The notes beneath the pieces were generated by a model. That model was not told the origin of the DNA. It made no database searches and saw only the letters and a program-made list of their open reading frames with translations. Source: Cristatella mucedo (taxonomy: Eukaryota; Bryozoa; Phylactolaemata; Cristatellidae). Taken from it: a DNA stretch of 64,000 nucleotides. The DNA is taken from contig WPIO01000069.1 in assembly GCA_009760855.2 (NCBI GenBank), forward strand, positions 738,501 through 802,500, given 5' to 3'. Of the stretch, positions 29,695 to 41,026 are shown one piece after another (position 1 is the stretch's first letter; the number at the start of each line of letters is the position of its first letter). Position numbers and translations under genes: made by a program.

Positions 29695-32600
29695 GGGGGT
29701 GTGGTTGTGGCAGTGGGGCTTCGTGGCTAGGCATAGCTGGACAGAGGCTAGTTTGTTGAGCTCGGTAATATTTATTGATAGCAAGTGGCATAGTGGATTC
29801 TCTGTTCGGTGTGTCTCAGTTCCTCCTGAAAAGGGTGGTCTGTAAATCGCTGCCATGGGAAATTACATCTGCATCCTTCTGCCTTTGTGGCCTACTACTC
29901 TCCTGCTGCCTGCCGACTATGGCACATCCTTTCCAGCTGAGTTTCGTCCTAAGCTGCTACTTCCATGCTACTCACTACCTCAACTGCTTTCCTGACTCAG
30001 CTATACTTCCTACTTTTTTGTTGTTGCGTGAGGTGAAGTCTGTTGGCCACCGAATGCACACAGAAAGCCTCTTAGACTGTGAGTGCTCTCAACAAAACTC
30101 TACTGCGTAATACCCACATAGTCTTTGTGACTTTCTGGAGTTACAGATGGAGACACGTCACATTGTATGGCATTACTGCCTCTGTGTAACACAAGGAACT
30201 GTTTCTTGGCACACTGGGAATTGTTGGTCCAATTAGGGCTTAAGTCCCAGGAGTCGCTCTCAGCAGCAAATGATGGTAAAGCCAAGCAACTGCATCCGGA
30301 AGGTGTGGGAACAGTCTCGGCTTGGCTCCTGTGAAAAGCATTGTTGCTGACTGCATCAACTTGTCATAGTTGTCACAGGCGTGTGCTATTAGCCCGGTCG
30401 TCTCACCTTTAGACTTTGTCATGCACAAGAATAATTGATCGCAATAAGCAAGGCTGTTGAATCAGCTGATCTCTTTTTCGAACTTGTGGCTAGGTGGGTG
30501 GGCACCTCGTCGGTGAGGTGCCAATGTCACAGAGTCGGCGATTTTGGCGGCTGTGCTTGATGCTCGGTTCCCATTTTTTCGTGATCGCAGGTACTTGGCT
30601 GCTCGAATGTACAACGTCGATCGGCTTCGGCAAAGGTACAACAACTTCGACCGAGCCCTGCTGCCTCTCATAGCAGCGGTGCTGGGCAGCGACTACAGCG
30701 ACGGTCGTGGCTTCTCGACCTTCCTTGGCGACAAGGTGCACAAGCAGAAGTGCCGCCGCGAGAGCAAGGTCGTGCGCGACAGCCAGCTGCGGCCGCTTGC
30801 TTTGCTGCAGTGGATCGGGCGGCTGCCGCGAGGCAGCAGTGCCGCCGACGCCCTCGCCGAGGTCGCCAGCCAGCAGCGCCGCGGCCGCAGTGGTGGCAAG
30901 CAGCTGGCCGCTCTGCACGCCGCCCTCGGCGCCTCCGCGGCGGCCTATCAGCTGGAGACGGGCAGCACTCTGGCCGAGTACTTCGACTCTGGTCGCGTCT
31001 CGGCTTCTGCGTCGGCCAGCCTGGCGGTGGCGGGCCGCGCTGCCTCCCCTGCGGCGACGGCAGTGGCTGCAGCCGCTGCTCGGCGCCTGGCCTGCGTGCC
31101 CGGCTGGGTGTGGGAAGACCTGAGACAAGCTCGAATTCGGCCTGTCTGCCTCAATGTGATATGCTCGAAGAGAGTGATTCTGCTTTCGCAGGTGAGTGCA
31201 AGCAGGAGTGGCGATGGGGCGATGGCGCATGTGCCGGATCCGGATGCTGCTGTTGACCTTTTGTCGCTCTTCACCTGAGCTCTGCACCAGCACGGGCTCT
31301 TGTGCTCGGCAGGCACTCGACTGCTGATGAGTTGCTTTCGCTTGATGATCGCTTGATCAGCTGTGCCGTAGATCGTCGGTTTTACTCCACACGCGATAAG
31401 ACATCGTGCCTTGGCTTGTTTACTAGTGCAACGCCATCTTTTGGATTCGTTGTGGCATTAGATAAATCGTGTGTCTGCTGGCAGTCGGCCATATTGACAT
31501 TTCGTGTTTTTCGAGGAACAGCTCGGGGCATCAGGCGTAGCATCGACGTTTGAGGAGGGGGTCTTGGTGAGCACTGGTCAAGTTGAATTGAATCGCTGTT
31601 ATTATGTCGAACAGACGTTTACCTAGATTTACCTAAACTTATCTGGCAAAATTACGTTATGGATTTTTTCGGTATATGTTATTATTATCTGCAGGTTTGA
31701 TTACAGTCTGTTAGTTGAAATATACACTGGAATCTGCTGTGCAAATTGCAGAGACATCCCCTGAGAAAATCCACTTGACCACTTGATCAGAGGCCATTGG
31801 TGACAGAAGCTTTGGCTCTGAAGGTTCTAGATTTGGGAGTTCGCTTCCACAATTCTATGCAACGATATCTACTCTCCTGCTGCCAACTGTGGCACTTCCT
31901 TTCCAGCCACACCGGGCTGCTAGATTCTATGGTGCTTACTACGTCGAGTGCCCTCCTGACTCGGCTAGGCTTCTTGCTTTCTGTTTCTTGCCCAAGATGA
32001 AGTCTCTTGGCTGCAATATGCAGATGGAAAGCTGCTGAGGCTTTGACTTAGCTATTGGAAATTGTCCTTCGTAACACTCTCTTGATGCATGTGGCTTTGT
32101 GGAATAGCAGATGGAGACACGTGACATTCCATTTTAAGTGCCCACTGCTAAAATCTCGAGTTTTTTTGGGATGTTGGATTCGGTATACAATTGGTTTGTG
32201 AGGAAAGTGAGCTCTAGGGTGGGCCCATCTCATCCCAAAGCAGAGCTACGTTCTGGCGTCTCTAATTTGACTTGCTTGCTCCTAATCACTCGGTCTGTGT
32301 CTCAAAAGAAGAGAGCAAAGTCCAAATATCCTGTGGGCACAATCATAAGCTCTGGTCAGCTCTGGAGCCGTAAGTGGAAATGGCAAATGACTGGTGGCAC
32401 CGCCTCAAGGAGGCTTGCTGGCGATGGCTTCCAGCCGTGGTGCTTCCACGGTGCCATCAGTCGATAGATCATCGCCACAATACTCAAGCAGCTCAAGCCG
32501 TCCCCCGCACTGGAATGGGCTCACCAGATAGGTTGTCAGCTGCTCAGCCAAAATACGTGTCAGCAACTCGGTCAACTGCTTGCTCGGGAGGAATGGCAAG

Positions 32601-35006
32601 GTATGGCTGGCCAAAGCATCATGTGGCAGTACCATCTCTAAAGAGGATGGTCGGAGTTTTCTACACTAACTTTGAGCTTTTAGCCTACCATATTTTGACC
32701 CTGGCTCGATTAGCTCAATATTTGACAATTTCGAAGTGACCACACTCCCATGCTGACCTTCCCATCTTTTTTGGCACGCCTTGTAAATACATATTCTTTG
32801 ATCCCTGCAACTTGGCGGAACTCATAGTTAATGGTTATATTTTGGGGGCTTCTCTAGCTACTGCTGTTCCACCTAAGTGACTGCAGGAGTTTCTTTTCAA
32901 ATCTGCATCAGCATCTCTTTTAATATCATCCCTCTATCGAGTTTTGTGATTCTTTGGTTCTGGATCCCGATGTCTGGAAGACAAACCCTGCTGCATGTTT
33001 GTCTCAATAGTAATACGAATAAGCTCACAGGGCCTATTTGACACTTGGTAGGACTGCCAGTTTAAGCATCCCATCGTCTCTATCTGTGAGCATATCTGTC
33101 TCCATCTCTTTGCCGTGTTTGTGTCTCCCGAGATCTGCCAGTGTCAGTCAGTCGGTCTCTCTCCATCTTGCACTTTTTGTCAGTGCGTGCACACCTAGCC
33201 TCACATGCATGCACACATTCGCATGCATGCGTGAAAATATTTAGAGCATTCTTATAGCACCACAAGAGAACAACATCTTATTATTGGTATTATGCATAGG
33301 TTCCATTACAGGATCTATGAAGTGCTTAGAAAGAGATTAAGTTCTTTGAGGGTGCAATGCAAATGTCTTGTTATTATTATTGGCTAAAACGAATAAGAGC
33401 AAGCTGGATGATTACTTTAATGATAGGATATGCAAGTTCGCTAGCTCATAAAGGGACTAATCACAAGATGAAGCATACATACTCTGTGAGAAGCATGTGG
33501 GTTTTCTAGTTTTGCTTTAAATGCCTTCAACTCAGTGGATGTTACAATTCAGTCGTTTCAGGCTTTAAGTGGAGGGCTGAATATACAGTCTCTTATGGCA
33601 TATATGTTTGCTGGAGATACAGCTAAACGACGAGAATCAGAGGAATTAGTGGTACTAGGGAGAGGCTGAGAAGTAGGCTGTTCATAGATATATATATATG
33701 TAAGCCTGAGCAAGAGCGTGCGTTGCTTGATGGAGAGTCAAGGCAAGTTTGAGAGAGAAGTGGTGTGCTGTGGCAGCTATGACGTTGACGATAGACACAA
33801 CTTAGCTGCTGGGTTCTTCACCAAGTCGTGTGACCCCTATTTGATAGTAATGATAATGAATAATAAAAATACACTTGATAGAGCGCCCTCAGAGAACTCA
33901 ATCTCTTTCTAGGTGCTTTACATTTGCTGCAAAGGGAAACACGATTGAATGGTGAATGATATCGTGCTTGATAAATAACATGAATTAACATAGTTAGGGG
34001 TAACGTGCACAGGGTCAGCATGCAAATGTGGTTAGTGGCAGCATGCACAGTGTCAGCACGCATAAGCACATAAAGGACAAATCACGGGGACCCACTAAAT
34101 GCTGTCCTAAATAGGTGTGTTTTTAAGTTCTTTTTAAATGTGGTCAAGTCAGGGGGTGTTGTGATGCAAGTCGGGAGTGAGTTCCAGGCTTTGGGAGCAT
34201 ACGAACTAAATGCACGGTCTCCAAAGGATTCGAGGCAGAAATACCTGCTAGGGGAGTTACTGATGTCCAGATGTGATGTCACAAATGTAAGGATTCGACT
34301 TGTGGAAATTACTGAAACCTAGAGCATGGACTAACTTAGCATATCTAAGCAGTTTCGGATGGTTTCAATGCTACCAGACTGATGTTTGTGGCAAACTTGA
34401 CTGTGAGGCTGATGTGGTCATCGAGTGAACAGTTTTTGGCAACAGGACACCCAGATTCTATGCAGAAGCTACAAGGGCGATTTAGTTATGAAGTTAGCTG
34501 CCATCCAAGTGCAAATGTTGGCCATTCAAGCTGCAAGCGAGTTTTTAGATTCCAGTTTACTGCAAGGGTGGGGAGGATTGACTAAAGCATAAGCGGAATG
34601 GGGTGTCACCTTTAAGGCAATGCAAGCTGTTATTGTTCTAACCGAACTGTGTTAGCAAGAAAAGAGATTGTGAGCTGTGATTAGTTATGTTGTGAACTGG
34701 GTTCCTATTAGGCTCATCGAGTTTGAGGTCTTGTTCTTTACTTTTTGGCTCCATTCATTTTCTTCCTCTGGCTTGCCTAGGTGATATATTTAGTCCTCAG
34801 ATCCTCCTAGTACCACTGACCTGGGTCATTTAGCTGTACCTCTAAGTATGGTCACCTCCTTTGGAGACTGTGCCTACAATTGCGATGCACCTAAGTCGGT
34901 TAGTAGCAGCATCCTGCTAGTGCTACGACCTCCACTCGAATATTAAAACAAATCTAAAATCTCATCAGTTCCGCACAGCATTTGCTCCTTGCATGTGTTT
35001 TGCTTG

Positions 35007-35082
<76 letters not shown>

Positions 35083-38000
35083 CAATCTTGCATGCTATTA
35101 TCATTAACAGTTGATGTGCTTCCTTTCCATATATAGTAAGCATAGTTATCATGTCCCGTGTGTACTACAATTTGCATGTTGTTATCGCTTATCAGGTGGG
35201 TAACATACATGCTTCCTTTCTGGTCAACGCGAATTTCCCAGAACGAGGTTCAATTTTCTGCTGTTGCTATACAAAAATGATGGAACTCAGTAAAGCAATT
35301 CTTTTGTTAGTATTAATACTATTCAGTGGGATCCTCCGGAAAGCAACGATTAAGTAACTACTTTTAGCGATGGTTATTGTGTTGCCCAAGTTATTACTTC
35401 AGCCATAGTCTAAGCCTGGAATAAATTGGTGAAAGAAATCGATGGTGTGAGGATGCCAGCCAATGCATTTCTTGTCATGAATAGCCTCATCTCTTTTAAT
35501 TTTTGCCCAATTTCCTTCTTACCGAGACATGGATGGCATCCTATTCTATTTGCTACGTGTCTAGGATCACGCAACCCCAATTGTCATTCTTTCAGTCTGT
35601 GTTTTGACAATAGGGTGATAGGGTTGCTGTTGCTGGTTGCAAAACATTTGGATATAATACTGGCAGCTTTTATCTTGAGTCATCATTCGAAAATCGGTTG
35701 CTATCAGATCCTCTTCCAAAACATTGACCAACACCGTTGTGATATACTGACCCCCTTTTCGGCAGTCTAACCTTGTTTATTGAAAAATTTTAGACTTCCC
35801 CAGCAAAATCCTCATGTGAGACAATCTGCTGTTGATTGCCGGAGGTTTTGACAATCGCTTGATGGCCCTAGCAGAAGCTAGTTATGCTCATATCAAAATT
35901 GCAAGCAGCCTTTCTGCTTGGCTCAACACGTTTGTCATGCAACTAATTGTGTGCCCATATTTTGAACCTTGATTTCGCAAGGGATATTGCTCCAATGCCC
36001 CTACTGTAGGCATATTTCCTGTCAGCACCGAATTTTCTGAGCAACGTCACTTTAAAGATAATTAATGCCTGTAGTTTGTTTAATAGCTTCGTGGTGCACG
36101 TCCGTAAACTCTAAGCTTTATAGTGCTCTTAACGAGTATGCTTCCATAACGACTCTGTTTACGAGGCCTCAGTGACACCTTTTTATTATCTAATTTTTTA
36201 AAAATTTGCAATGTGAAAGCTCTTACTTGAATGTCGTTTTAACGGGGAATGGTCAAGAAAATACTTCTAAAATTTGTCCGACAATCGAATGTGTTTAGGG
36301 TACCTTTCATAAGTCAAATATGTTAGAACTGGGATCGTAAGTTCTGACTTCTGCATGAAAGAAAAAATGGTTATGCAAACCACGTCTAACCCAAATGTAA
36401 ACCGGAAGCAACAAATCTACAAATACAAAATTTACCGATATTTGCATCATATGCGACTTGCATCTCAACTTGTCGAACTTAAGTAGATCGCGATGCATGC
36501 ATGAAGCTTGTTGAGGTGCATTCTTGTGACTTTTGTCTAACTTCGTTTCCAGGGTCGGTTGGTGCCTTGTAAAATTCCACAAATAGGCTAATAATTTGAA
36601 TGTGAGTTCAACCGTGCTTGTTTCAAATGAGGCCAGAAAAAATTCTGATCTCAGTTGGCAACACTTGGCTGTATACGTCATCAAACGTTCCGGAGCTTTA
36701 TATTCCGTAATCGTGGACATATAGAGCCAAATGTGTCCAGCCGAAATCAGAAATTTATCTTACCTAGTTTGAAACAAGCAGAGCTGAACTTTTTTGAACA
36801 TTTTAAATTTCACTCCGATAATTGAAAGGTATCCTAAACACATATTCGATTGTCGGACAAATTTTAAAAGTATATGTAATAATAATAATAACAATAATGC
36901 ACTTTATAAAGTGCCCTCGGAGAACTCACTCTCTTTCTAGGTGCTTTACATTTGCTGCAAAGGGACCGTGCCTTTAGTTCATATGCTCCCAAAGCCTGGA
37001 ACTCACTCCCGACTTCCGTCACGACATCCCCTGACTTGACCACATTTAAAAAGAAATTAAAAACGCAACTATTAAAAACCTATTTAAAACTCTATAGGAC
37101 AGTATTTAATGGGTCTCTGTGATCGTTGTCCGATCTATTCCAATATGTGTCGCACCTTCTTTCTTTACATCATAGTTAAATGCCATGACAGAGATTTAGT
37201 TCACTTAGGGTGCTATACAAATTTCTTATTGTTATAGCTCTACTTTGTAGTGCTTGACATTTAGAAGTTTAATTCAGAAGACCCCTTTCACAGCTGCAAT
37301 TCATGTTCTGTTCGTGTCCCGGAAAAAGGTTCTGCATACAGCAGTGGCTTGCTAAGGAATCTGCTACCTCTTTGGTTCTGTCTAGACTGGGCACATGTAA
37401 TTCATTCAGTTTTGGCTGATTTACCTCAAGAAGCCGTTTAGCCCTTACATCTGATGATTAATGAGGCTGCAAGGTTATTTATAAATCCCATAAGTTGAGC
37501 TTTATATCTCCATTGCTTAAGGAGCTGCGATGGCTCGGGTTCATCAGCACAGAGATCAAAATTATTTATATTCTGAGCCGCAAGGCCTACTATGAACTGC
37601 TTCTTTAAACCTAGCTGAAATGGTGGTCAAGTTTTAGCCTCATTCTGCCCTCAGGTCCTATGTGGGTGATAATAATGCAGCCATTCCATTCTTTTGCTTA
37701 ATGACTGTTGTAGATCATAGCTTTTGCTCTACAGGCCCTAGATTGCGAAGCTTAATTCCTCATTTTCTTATGCGACAACATCTCTCATGCTGATGATTTG
37801 AGCACGCCCCTTTCAACCGTCCTGATTCCTCCTGATTCAGCAGTGTTTCTCACTTTCTCTTTTTTGTGTGGAACGGTGTCATTTAGCTAGGGTATATGCA
37901 CCAGAAGCCACTTAAGCTTTTAGTAGGCTTCAGAAAACTCTCTAGTGTAGCACCCAATCAGTCTTTGTGGCTTTGTCGAGTTGCAGATTGAAATGTGCAC

Positions 38001-39858
38001 ATACCCGTACATACTTTTTTACTCACTTGTATGCCAAATGTTTGTACACAGTTGTTGAAGTCGATCCGGATGGGAGTTTTCACTTGTGTCCTTAGCTGTC
38101 TCGGGTTCATTGACAAGCACAACGGGATGCCGATTTTACAGGATTTCTTAACCAACAAGGCCCTATTGAGAACTACTAGAATAAAGGTCCGATTGCGTTT
38201 TTTTGGCAGTCCTGCACGATGAATGTTACATTGCTCCATCGAAGGAAGAATAAGACAGCTGCTAAAATCCCGGACTAGCGTTTTTGGTAATCATGGATAC
38301 CTCGGGAGAGTGTTTTTGTCCCGTTGTGATGGCATTCATTTACCGATTTCACGCTGGCACCTGTAATGGTGAACGCCTATTACCAGGCCGGCTCCTCACG
38401 GCCTTTGTCCATGACGACACATTGCTCATTATAATACCAGTAGAAACAACAATAGTAATACATTTCTGTAGCACCCCAAGGGGACAAAGTCAATTTCTAG
38501 GAATTGGTTCAGCACGCCTTGCTAAAATGTATGCAATGGCAGGATCCTGCTTTGTAGGTTGAGGACATGGCTGGGCCGAGTGCATGGCGCTGCTCGGCCG
38601 AGCTACGCCGTGTCATGTACAGCATTTTGTTAAACGGTCTCGATGGCAGCAGTTGCAGTATGTGCCCCTACCGTTCATTGAGCTCTGCTGTCCCCGAAGG
38701 AACATTTGCACCATCAGTGCCGCTAGATGAAGCACCCGATCACGAGGCCGAGGTAGACTTGCCTAGCAAGTCCTCTCATGACCTCGTCAGTGGCAATGCC
38801 GAAGCAGCAGCCACTGCAGCAGAGGCAGCAGCCGCAGAACCAAGTCAGAGCGATCTGATCGTCACCGAGTACGATCGCGATGGGAAGCAGCTCCTTAGCA
38901 AGTCAGTCGTGCTGCTTAACCGAGCAGGTGAGTGATCATGTCAGCATCATTGAGCATGAATCTTGAGATGCAGCTGCAGGGTGGATTATGATCGTTCTCT
39001 GCAGCTAGTGGGGGGTTGCAGCAGAGGGGGCATCTGTCTCTGCTTCGAGGATGCAGTAGGGATTGCAGGGGGAGTGGATACAGCCGGTAGGGGCGATGCA
39101 GGTCCGGTTTTGCCGACGACTGGATTTTTGCAGCTCTAGTTGCATCAATTTGTCTGTCTGCCTGCCTTTTTTTCCTTTTGCTAGGTAACTGATGCATCTG
39201 GATTTGTATCGACGCAGACTTCCTGTTGTGCAGACTGTTCATCCAGCACATTACTGAATAGCTAGGCGAGTGCATGGCAGAGCAGAAGCTAGGCATAGCC
39301 TGCAGACGCTAGGGGCAGCCTGTAGTGCGATGACCTGAGTAGGTTCGTGTGATAATGAATGGGCCACAGTTGCTGTCTCATTTGGAGGCCATCCTCGACT
39401 TCTAGCGCGCGTGGTCGGACTCTTTTGTAGGCTAACTAGCAGCTAACTGCCTGCGGTTCCAGACACAAGCTGTTATGTTCACGGCCGGCCGGCTGTAGGT
39501 GTGAGTGCAGTATCGTCCTAATGCCACATGTTCAGATGTAGCTGTAACCGCACGGTAGAGGCGATTGTGGTAGTGCCCGGTTGAGAGGGACTGCCCTGTT
39601 GGGGCTGCGTCGCCACAACTTTCTCTGAGCCTGCTCGTGAAGGTAGTGCCCATCGGCAGGTGACAGGGCCTGTAGCATGTCTCCTCAGTCGCGTGCCACA
39701 GTCTTGTTCGGGTCCTCATTGGCAAACTCTTGGTCGCAGGGTTGGATCTGGAGGCGCTGGGCTGAGGCAATGTGATCCGGTTGATTCCGGAGCGTGCGAC
39801 TCTCGGCCTGCTGTAATGCTGCGTGCATTGTTGCCTCCAGTAGACTCGTGCTCTGGCT

Positions 39859-39914
<56 letters not shown>

Positions 39915-41026
39915 CAATGTGGCTGCGCCCGCATTCGTGCTGGCGTCGAGCCTGCGCAGAAACCTGCCGCACCCGTCGCCGGCCGACAGCGAGGCGCCGC
40001 TCTTGCTGATACGAGGCTGATACGCTTCAACGCCTAGGAGAGCTCGGAGCGCTGCCCTCGCTGAGTGAGCTGCCCGGCCTGGGCGAGCCGAGTCGGTCGC
40101 GCCTCCTCTACGCCGCCCTCGGCCTGTCGCCCAGCGACGACGACGCCTCCTCCTTCGCGCTCCCGGGCCTGTCGGCCGACTCGCTGGCCGCCTGCCGGCA
40201 GCTCGGCCTGCGCGTGGACGTCGTCTCGGCAGCGCTGCTGCTCTGGCTGAGACGCTGCGCTCGCCCGGCGGCCAGTCGAGCGCACCTGCTGACCGTCCTG
40301 CTCGGCGTGCTCCGCATCGTCGGCTCCGGCCGCGCGATCTGCTCGTCGCTCGCCGCCTCCGCCGACGAAGGAGCGCCGCGCCTCGCCGAGGGCTCTCGCG
40401 CCCTCCTCAAGAAGCTGCTGTGGAAGCACGGACGGCGACCGCCGCTGGTGCCCGGCGCCGCGCACGCGTTCGCCCAGCTGCAGGCGTGCCTGCTGCACGC
40501 GGCACACCTCGCCCAGCTGCTTCGCCTGCCCGAGGCCGCAGCCGCTCTGGGCGGCGCTCATCGGCTCTTCAGCGGCCGCTTCGCTTGCTCGGCCTTCGTC
40601 GAGCTCGGCCGCCGGCCGCAGCCGCTGCTCTACTGCTGTGAGCTGCTGGCTCGCGGCTCGCCGCTGGCTCGCCTGCTTGCCGACTGGTGTGCGGCACTGT
40701 GCCACGCGCACGAGGCCGCCGGTGGCCACGACCTCGATGTGGCTGCCACTGCCGAGGCGGCGGCCGCTCCTGCTGCTACCGATTCTGCGCCGCCCGAGCT
40801 CACGAGACCCGGGCCTCGGGCAGCGCTGCAGAGCCGGTCGCTCGAAGGGGCAGCAGCCGCCCGAGGTCAGACTCGGCAGCCGTCTGGCTCCGACGATGAT
40901 GACGGCTTGTCGTCGAGTGGAGACACTACCGATGACAGTGACGACAGTGACGTGAACGTGGCCCGCCGGATGTTGGATGCTGCAATTTTGGCGGGCAATA
41001 GATTTGGCGTGCTGACGCTCTCCTAG
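26887..41026 (+). CDS. ASTE1: asteroid homologue 1 (ASTE1-like, XPG/FEN1-superfamily nuclease), five exons
   Basis: Model: 26887-27246, 27423-27652, 30591-31191, 38558-38927, 40038-41026; 2550 bp, 849 codons plus stop, all phases consistent. The N-terminus (MGIPGLGSFV, then LRDCRLIIDGSNLYH, YGGDYD and YVVLDGAYD) is the XPG N-domain as found in asteroid proteins. FEADREIAELALQWNCAVLS and SNDSDFLVL carry the internal acidic cluster. Exon 3 holds the asteroid-specific segment (NNFDRALLPLIAAVLGSDYS). The C-terminus has the NRFGVL ending seen in human ASTE1. Vertebrate ASTE1 is about 680 residues; this one is longer through Ala/Ser-rich insertions. The family is predicted to bind or cut branched DNA; the exact biochemical role is uncertain. 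Introns 2-4 total over 11 kb and are full of LINEs. Confidence 0.9.
27423..27652 (+). CDS. ASTE1: ASTE1 exon 2, acidic nuclease motifs
   Basis: Acceptor TTCGCTACAG|GTGTTC, donor GGTCC|GTAAGT, phase 2. It encodes VFCQVLAELGV, FEADREIAELA and SNDSDF, the internal XPG-type acidic residues, then a Gly-rich loop. Confidence 0.9.
27935..28190. repeat. GA-rich low-complexity tract
   Basis: About 250 bp of almost pure purine on the + strand (GAGAGAGAA, GAAAAAGAAAG and similar), imperfect and non-coding. Confidence 0.9.
28220..28500 (+). mobile_element. LINE family A relic: short RT piece plus 3' tail
   Basis: A + frame reads EFATIDQ, a stop, then VLLEHLSSRLNITSTSLQ. This is the conserved RT segment (normally F-D-T-I-D-H) of CR1/L2-type elements. 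At about 28438 it jumps to the 3' tail (AAGTGCCTAGAAAGAGATAA) and ATT repeats. The middle of the element has been deleted, or two fragments are adjacent. Confidence 0.55.
28752..29602 (-). mobile_element. LINE family A copy, antisense, 5'-truncated
   Basis: From (AAT)n through the 3' UTR to a long part of the C-terminal coding region. The minus-strand peptide includes ARNLGVMFQSDLSLDDHISS, ACLDKDTTSKLVHAFVTS and SCHITPLLPDLH. It stops against a GT microsatellite at 29603. Confidence 0.85.
29607..29690. repeat. (GT)n microsatellite at a LINE breakpoint
   Basis: A perfect GT run of about 84 bp directly at the 5' truncation point of the antisense LINE A copy. Confidence 0.95.
29860..30180 (+). 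mobile_element. LINE family B 3' end
   Basis: The + peptide includes LSCYFHATHYLNCFPDSAIL and CECSQQNSTA before the stop, then the 3' UTR (ATACCCACATAGTCTTTGTG) and a diverged tail (GGAGACACGTCACATTG). Confidence 0.8.
30591..31191 (+). CDS. ASTE1: ASTE1 exon 3, asteroid core and Ala-rich insertion
   Basis: Acceptor GTGATCGCAG|GTACTT enters in phase 2; donor TCGCAG|GTGAGT leaves in phase 0. It opens with YLAARMYNVDRLRQRYNN and ALLPLIAAVLGSDYS, conserved in asteroid proteins, then ALLQWIGRLP. An Ala/Ser-rich stretch precedes VPGWVWEDL. Long open frames in the other reading frames reflect GC content. Confidence 0.9.
31780..32135 (+). mobile_element. LINE family B 3' end, decayed
   Basis: Shares, with changes, the order of motifs in other copies: GACAGAAGCTTTGGCTCTG, CTCTCCTGCTGCCAACTGTG, CGTAACACTC and GGAGACACGTGACATTCC at the tail. 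No intact frame. ASTE1 intron 3. Confidence 0.65.
32150..33300. other. unassigned ASTE1 intron 3 DNA
   Basis: I see no gene here; only a short antisense LINE tail (33236-33290). Confidence 0.4.
33310..33385 (+). repeat. LINE A-type 3' tail fragment
   Basis: GAAGTGCTTAGAAAGAGATT, AAGTTCTTTGAGGGTGCAAT and ATT-rich end. No coding part. The following 33400-33840 resembles a diverged antisense LINE 3' region. Confidence 0.55.
33860..34520 (-). mobile_element. LINE family A copy, antisense, with internal deletion
   Basis: Complete tail and 3' UTR, then the coding end (minus peptide FSSYAPKAWNSLPTCITTPP). It then skips at about 34232 to a more N-terminal part (GATGTGATGTCACAAATG, ATGGACTAACTTAG) and continues to about 34520. 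Confidence 0.75.
35012..35079. repeat. (GT)n microsatellite
   Basis: A perfect GT run of about 68 bp in ASTE1 intron 3. Confidence 0.95.
35100..36255. other. unassigned ASTE1 intron 3 DNA
   Basis: AT-rich, no supportable gene. A + strand open frame at 35426-35770 has no recognisable motif and no splice support. Confidence 0.4.
36258..36874. mobile_element. MITE-like element with terminal inverted repeats
   Basis: The left end (about 36258-36305) contains AAATTTGTCCGACAATCGAA and TGTGTTTAGGGTACCTTTCA. The right end (about 36826-36874) carries the same series inverted (TTCGATTGTCGGACAAATTT, AGGTATCCTAAACACATA), with few mismatches over about 45 bp. TA flanks both ends, compatible with a Tc1/mariner-like target duplication. 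The 617-bp interior has no convincing transposase. A diverged relative lies at 46440-46890. Confidence 0.75.
36880..37130. mobile_element. rearranged LINE A copy: antisense 3' end joined to sense coding end
   Basis: 36885-36965 is the antisense 3' tail with its AAT run. At about 36966 it switches directly to the sense coding end (CCGTGCCTTTAGTTCATATG, CCAAAGCCTGGAACTCACTC) through to about 37130. This is the pattern left by twin-primed (inverted) insertion. The AAT run lies next to the MITE's right end. Confidence 0.7.
37250..38010 (+). mobile_element. LINE family B fragment, decayed
   Basis: Low but collinear similarity to other family B copies: GCAAGGTTATTTATAAATCC, CAGGTCCTATGTGGGTGATA, CTTTTGCTCTACAGGCCCTA and the 3' end AATCAGTCTTTGTGGCTTTG. 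No open frame. Confidence 0.55.
38558..38927 (+). CDS. ASTE1: ASTE1 exon 4
   Basis: Acceptor GCTTTGTAG|GTTGAG, phase 0; donor CGAGCAG|GTGAGT, phase 1. It begins VEDMAGPSAWRCSAELRRVM and continues YSILLNG, matching the segment of human ASTE1 before its C-terminal half; an Ala/Glu-rich insertion follows, then EYDRDGKQLLSKSVVLLNRA. Confidence 0.88.
39860..39911. repeat. (CT)n microsatellite upstream of ASTE1 exon 5
   Basis: A perfect CT run of about 50 bp, 127 bp before the exon 5 acceptor. The acceptor itself has little pyrimidine tract, so this run might act as a distant one; that is speculation. Confidence 0.95.
40038..41026 (+). CDS. ASTE1: ASTE1 exon 5, C-terminal half
   Basis: Acceptor CAACGCCTAG|GAGAGC, phase 1, completing a Gly codon with exon 4; TAG at 41024-41026. 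It is very GC-rich, with many Leu/Ala helices (AHAFAQLQACLLHAAHLAQL) and the segment ALGGAHRLFSGRF that matches the human C-terminal region. An acidic run (SDDDDG, DDSDDSDVN) precedes the terminal NRFGVLTLS. Long antisense frames here are shadows. Confidence 0.9.

Larger units (their letters stand above)
27653..30590 (+). other. ASTE1 intron 2 contents
   Basis: Contains a GA-rich low-complexity tract (27935-28190), a LINE A RT fragment, an antisense LINE A copy with a GT microsatellite, and a LINE B 3' end. No extra exon is needed by the phases. Confidence 0.8.

Noticed and set aside
30490-31293. 267-codon minus-strand frame over ASTE1 exon 3, and similar frames over exon 5 (40034-40729)
   Set aside because: Shadows of GC-rich ASTE1 exons with recognisable protein only on the + strand.
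36307-36720. 137-codon minus-strand frame inside the MITE-like element as a transposase
   Set aside because: No catalytic or DNA-binding motif; too short; the related copy at 46440 does not keep it open.
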